A DNA stretch of 9,787 bases from Bacteroidales bacterium (GTDB lineage: Bacteria > Bacteroidota > Bacteroidia > Bacteroidales > B39-G9): NCBI GenBank assembly GCA_023145555.1, contig JAGLDO010000182.1, positions 1 through 9,787 on the forward strand. The letters run 5' to 3'. Of this stretch, positions 6,304-9,787 are shown in pieces. Under the pieces are notes generated by a model that was not told the DNA's origin, searched no databases, and saw only the letters and a list, made by a program, of their open reading frames with translations. The first letter of the stretch is position 1, and each line of letters starts with the position of its first letter. The position numbers and the translations under genes were made by a program.

Positions 6304-8250
6304 ATGAAACGAAATCTAATTATTGTCATTTTAATTCTATTTATCAATCAATTTGTTACTGCACAGGAGAATGATGTGACTTTATTAACAATTGATAATC
6401 ATAAAATTACAAAGACTGAGTTTGAAAGAATTTACAGGAAGAATAATAACATTAAAACGAAAGAAACTGTTGATAAGAAATCGTTAGACGAGTATCTTGA
6501 ATTATTTATTAATTTTAAGTTGAAAGTTTATGAAGCAGAAAAAGCAGGATTAGATACTGCTCAAAGTTTTATAAAAGAATTAAACGGTTATCGCAATCAA
6601 TTAGCAAAGCCATATTTTATTGATAAAAAAGTTGAAGAACAATTATTACACGAAGCTTATAATAGAACTAAATTTGATGTGAGAGTTGCTCATATTTTAA
6701 TAAAAGTTCAACAAAACGCATTGCCAAAAGATACTTTGGTTGCATATAATAAAGCTATTCAAATAAGAAAAAAATTATTGAATGGAGATGATTTTAATAA
6801 AGTCGCAATAGCAAATTCTGAAGATCCTTCGGTAAAAATGAATGGTGGTAATTTAGGCTATTTTACTGCATTTCAAATGGTTTATCCCTTTGAATCTGCT
6901 GCATATAATACTCCTGTTGGAGAAATATCAATGCCTACACGTACTCGCTTCGGATATCATATTGTTAAAGTTATTGATAAGAAACCTGATTTAGGACAAG
7001 TAAAAGTTGCTCACATTATGATTGCCGTGCCAAAAGGTGCAAAGCAAGTTGTTAAAATGAACGCAAAGAAGAAAATTTTTAATATTAGCGATAGCTTAAA
7101 AAATGGAGTGGATTTTGTTCACTTGGTTAAGGAATACTCTTATGACAAAGCTTCTGCAAAAAATAACGGAGAACTTCCATATTTTGGAACAGGTAAAATG
7201 GTTCCTGATTTTGAAAAAGCAGCATTTAGTTTGAAAAATATTGGTGACATTTCAGAGCCGGTTAAAACTGATTTTGGATGGCACATTATTAAACTAATTG
7301 GGCAAAAACAAAATGCTTCTTTTGAAGAGTTAAAACCAAAGCTAAAAAATAAAATTTCGAGAGATGCACGTGGCTTTAAAGGCAGAGAAGTTGTAATTAA
7401 CAGAATTAAGAAAGAATATAACTATAAATTAAATAATAAAAGATTAAATGAATTCTATAAAGTTGTAGACAAGTCAATTTTTGATGCTCACTGGGATTTG
7501 AATAAAGCTTCAAAGTTGAATAAAGAAATTTTTTCTATTGGCGATACTGCTTTTAATCAGCAATATTTTGCTGAGTTTATTTCTAAGTTTCAGATACAAA
7601 GAAAACCTTCTTCAATTTCGGCTTATGTAAACGATATGTTTGAGAGATTTGCAAATAAGAAAGTTCTTGAATATGCAAAAACTCATCTAGAAGATAAATA
7701 TCCCGATTTTAAATATTTGATGAAAGAATATCATGATGGTATTTTGCTTTTTAAACTTACTGATGAGTTGGTTTGGTCTAAAGCAGTAAAAGATACAGTT
7801 GGGTTAGAAAAATTTTATCAAGAGCATATAAATAATTATATGTGGGGTGAAAGATATCAAGGTAATATATATTATTGTGCAAATAAGAAAATACAAAAAA
7901 AATTGCAAAAAATATTAGATTCTAAAAATCAGATAAATAATAAAAAATTATTAGAAAAATTTAATAAGAAGAGTAAAGATAATCTTAAAATTGTTAACGG
8001 CATTTTTTCAAAAGGCAAAAATGAAATTATTGACCATTATATTTGGAACACCGGAAATTATAAAGAAAACGATAAGGAATTTATCCTTTTAAACGGGAAG
8101 AAACTTGAGCCTGTGTGTAAAAAATTAAATGAAGCAAAAGGCTTGATAACAGCAGATTATCAAACATATCTGGAAAAACAATGGATCGAGAGTTTGAGAA
8201 AAAAATATAAAATCACAGTTAACAAAGAAGTTCTATATTCAATAAAATAA
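6304..8250 (+). CDS. Exported peptidylprolyl cis-trans isomerase with two parvulin (rotamase) domains
   Basis: This 648-residue protein should act in the periplasm as a proline isomerase and chaperone for envelope proteins. A signal peptide is clear: MKRN, a hydrophobic run (5-19) and a likely cut after VTA near residue 20. A SurA_N-like helical region follows (about 25-120). Parvulin domain 1 spans about 125-225 (VRVAHILIKV at 126-135, GGNLGYF at 181-187, FGYHIVKV at 216-223). Domain 2 spans about 233-335 (VKVAHIMIAVP, GELPYFGTGKMVPDFE at 289-304, FGWHIIKLI at 324-332). The C-terminal 300 residues match no domain I can name; they are lysine-rich and probably helical, possibly substrate binding. 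It heads a run of three related genes, with a 7-bp gap to the next. The ATG is preceded only by A/T sequence, with no Shine-Dalgarno, as is usual in this phylum. Confidence 0.93.
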   Translation: MKRNLIIVILILFINQFVTAQENDVTLLTIDNHKITKTEFERIYRKNNNIKTKETVDKKSLDEYLELFINFKLKVYEAEKAGLDTAQSFIKELNGYRNQLAKPYFIDKKVEEQLLHEAYNRTKFDVRVAHILIKVQQNALPKDTLVAYNKAIQIRKKLLNGDDFNKVAIANSEDPSVKMNGGNLGYFTAFQMVYPFESAAYNTPVGEISMPTRTRFGYHIVKVIDKKPDLGQVKVAHIMIAVPKGAKQVVKMNAKKKIFNISDSLKNGVDFVHLVKEYSYDKASAKNNGELPYFGTGKMVPDFEKAAFSLKNIGDISEPVKTDFGWHIIKLIGQKQNASFEELKPKLKNKISRDARGFKGREVVINRIKKEYNYKLNNKRLNEFYKVVDKSIFDAHWDLNKASKLNKEIFSIGDTAFNQQYFAEFISKFQIQRKPSSISAYVNDMFERFANKKVLEYAKTHLEDKYPDFKYLMKEYHDGILLFKLTDELVWSKAVKDTVGLEKFYQEHINNYMWGERYQGNIYYCANKKIQKKLQKILDSKNQINNKKLLEKFNKKSKDNLKIVNGIFSKGKNEIIDHYIWNTGNYKENDKEFILLNGKKLEPVCKKLNEAKGLITADYQTYLEKQWIESLRKKYKITVNKEVLYSIK

Positions 8251-8257
8251 TAAATTT

Positions 8258-9106
8258 ATGAAGAATTATTTATTTTTAGCAATTACATTAAGCTCATTAT
8301 TTTTTTCTTGTTCAAGATATAAAGATACTGAAAGTGAGAAGCCAATTGCAAGTGTTTACGATAAAAACCTGTATTCATCTGAATTAAAAGAAGTTATACC
8401 AAATAATTTAACAGAAGAAGATAGTATAAGTTTTATTAAGAATTATATTGATAACTGGATGATTAAGCAGTTGTTACTAAAAAAAGCCGAATTGAATCTT
8501 CCAGACGAACAAAAAGACCTCAGTAAACTACTCGATGATTACCGAACAACTCTTTTAGTATATAAATATGAGCAACAACTAATAAATCAAAAAATGGATA
8601 CCGTTGTTACTGATGAAGAAATTAATTCTTATTATGAAGAACATGCCGGTGAATTTAAGTTAAGAACAAATATTGTTAAAGTAATTTATGTTAAAGTTCC
8701 TGTATCTGCCTACGATGCCTTTAATGTTCGAAAATGGTATAGAATACCAAACGAAGCTAACATTAACAGTATTGAAGATTATTGTTACCAAAATGCATCA
8801 AAATTTATTATTGACGATTCTTGGCATTATGCTAATTCAATTTTTAAAGATGTTCCTGTAAAAGTTAACAATGTAGGGAATTACCTAAGAACACATAAAT
8901 TAATTGAACTAAAAGATTCCCTTTATCGATATTTTATAAATATTAGAGATTATCGATTGGTAAACGATACAACACCATTGGTTTATGTAAGAAATGATAT
9001 AAAAAATATTATTATTAATAAAAGAAAACATCACTTTATTAATGAGTTGGAGAATAGTGTTTACGAAGATGCATTGACTAAAAAAGAATTTACTGTTAAT
9101 TATTAG
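8258..9106 (+). CDS. SurA_N-like lipoprotein without a recognisable rotamase domain
   Basis: This 282-residue protein begins with a lipoprotein signal peptide: MKNYLFLAITLSSLFFSC with the lipobox cysteine at residue 18, so it is probably anchored to a membrane on the periplasmic side. After a short linker, KPIASVYDKNLYSSELKEVI (29-47) and the helical stretch to about 130 resemble the N-terminal chaperone region of SurA/PpiC proteins, including NYIDNWMIKQLLLKKAE. The part from about 137 on starts with a beta-strand-like VKVIYVKVP where a parvulin domain would begin, but the GGxLGYF and FGxHI signatures of active rotamases are absent. I infer a chaperone or adaptor that lost isomerase activity. 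It is tightly linked to PPIase genes on both sides (gaps of 7 and 13 bp). Automated annotation may call it a peptidylprolyl isomerase from the N-terminus alone. Confidence 0.85.
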   Translation: MKNYLFLAITLSSLFFSCSRYKDTESEKPIASVYDKNLYSSELKEVIPNNLTEEDSISFIKNYIDNWMIKQLLLKKAELNLPDEQKDLSKLLDDYRTTLLVYKYEQQLINQKMDTVVTDEEINSYYEEHAGEFKLRTNIVKVIYVKVPVSAYDAFNVRKWYRIPNEANINSIEDYCYQNASKFIIDDSWHYANSIFKDVPVKVNNVGNYLRTHKLIELKDSLYRYFINIRDYRLVNDTTPLVYVRNDIKNIIINKRKHHFINELENSVYEDALTKKEFTVNY

Positions 9107-9119
9107 AAAAATTTAAAAG

Positions 9120-9787
9120 ATGATGAATATAAAAGTAAAAATAATTTCGTTATTAATATTGATTACATTATCCGGTAATGTTTTTTCTCAAACCAAAGTT
9201 GTTGATCAAATTATTGGCGTAGTAGGGAAAAATATTATTTTAGAATCAGACATTGAAAATCAACGTTTGCAGCTTCAGTCACAAGGCTATTACTCATCGG
9301 GTGATATTAAATGTGAAGTTTTTGAAGATATGTTGTTTCAAAAATTGTTGCTTAACCAAGCAGCTATTGATAGTATTGAAGTTTCTGAAAGTGAAGTGAA
9401 ATCAGAGTTGGATAGAAGAATTCAATATTTCATTGCTCAAATTGGATCACAAAAAAAACTTGAGGAATTTTATGGTAAATCGTTGCTCGAAATAAAAGAC
9501 GAGTTCTCAAAAGTTATTAAAGAACAGCTCCTTACACAAAGAATGAGACAAGAAATAACCAAAGATCTAAAAGTTACTCCATCTGAAGTAAGAAGTTTTT
9601 TTAAAAAACTTTCAAAAGACAGTTTGCCGTATATAAAGTCAGAAGTTGAAATTCAACAAATATGCAATTACCCAAAAGTTGAAGAGATTGAGATTTTAAG
9701 AGTAAAAGAACAATTGCGTAATTTCAAAAAGCGAATAAATAATGGTAAAAATTTTGCAACTTTAGCTGTCTTGTATTCAGAAGATCC
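9120..9787 (+). CDS. surA: SurA-like periplasmic peptidylprolyl isomerase, 3' end outside the window
   Basis: The reading frame is open from an ATGATG pair at 9120 to the window edge: 222 complete codons with no stop. It starts with a signal peptide (MMNIKVKIISLLILI, likely cut near VFS|Q at 23-24). VVDQIIGVVGKNIILESDIE (27-46) is the typical SurA N-terminal opening, followed by the SurA_N helical domain with FEDMLFQKLLLNQA and VTPSEVRSFF. The first parvulin domain begins near residue 174 (SEVEIQQIC) and continues to ATLAVLYSEDP, where the sequence ends. SurA chaperones unfolded outer-membrane proteins across the periplasm. It lies 13 bp after the lipoprotein gene and probably shares its transcript. 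Either ATG may be used (9120 or 9123). The rest of the rotamase region cannot be judged here. Confidence 0.88.
   Translation, partial: MMNIKVKIISLLILITLSGNVFSQTKVVDQIIGVVGKNIILESDIENQRLQLQSQGYYSSGDIKCEVFEDMLFQKLLLNQAAIDSIEVSESEVKSELDRRIQYFIAQIGSQKKLEEFYGKSLLEIKDEFSKVIKEQLLTQRMRQEITKDLKVTPSEVRSFFKKLSKDSLPYIKSEVEIQQICNYPKVEEIEILRVKEQLRNFKKRINNGKNFATLAVLYSED

Noticed and set aside
1..9787. A novel defence, mobile or biosynthetic system
   Set aside because: All genes but one belong to recognisable housekeeping families in sensible order. There are no integrases, transposases, phage genes, restriction or toxin genes, and no visible shift in base composition.

Overview
This low-GC window looks like chromosomal DNA from a member of the Bacteroidota, most likely the Bacteroidales. 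The main evidence is family-level protein similarity: a RecQ with a Bacteroidota-type layout, a DUF5063 protein next to a DEDDy exonuclease and an RlmI-like methyltransferase, and guaB followed by a run of PpiC/SurA-type genes. A Bacteroidota-type -7 box (TAnnTTTG) and the lack of Shine-Dalgarno sequences agree with this. I assign the group from memory of these families, not from a search.

The left half (29-4472) is on the minus strand. In transcription order it holds recQ (2568-4472), a 109-bp spacer (once the DUF5063 start is set at 2422, a 145-bp spacer) with a 16-bp tandem repeat and a good promoter match, a DUF5063 protein (1811-2422), a WRN/RNase D-type 3'-5' exonuclease (1231-1818) and an RlmI-type 23S rRNA cytosine methyltransferase (29-1216). 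The last three are packed as an operon, with an 8-bp overlap and a 14-bp gap.

A 196-bp divergent intergenic region (4473-4668) separates recQ from the plus-strand half. It holds only AT-rich promoter-like sequence, plus a nested inverted repeat just before guaB. On the plus strand come guaB (IMP dehydrogenase, 4669-6141), a 162-bp gap with two hairpins, and three tightly spaced exported proteins of the parvulin/SurA chaperone type. These are a two-rotamase-domain PPIase (6304-8250), a lipoprotein that keeps a SurA_N-like region but shows no recognisable rotamase domain (8258-9106), and a SurA-like PPIase cut off by the window end (9120-9787).

The genes fall into three jobs: DNA/RNA maintenance (recQ, exonuclease, methyltransferase), guanine nucleotide synthesis (guaB), and folding of envelope proteins in the periplasm (the three PPIase-type genes). 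I see no mobile element, phage, CRISPR array, RNA gene or toxin-antitoxin system. This is an ordinary housekeeping region. The points worth checking are the TTG start and unusual domain order of RecQ, the uncharacterised DUF5063 protein, the degenerate PPIase lipoprotein, and several intergenic repeats.
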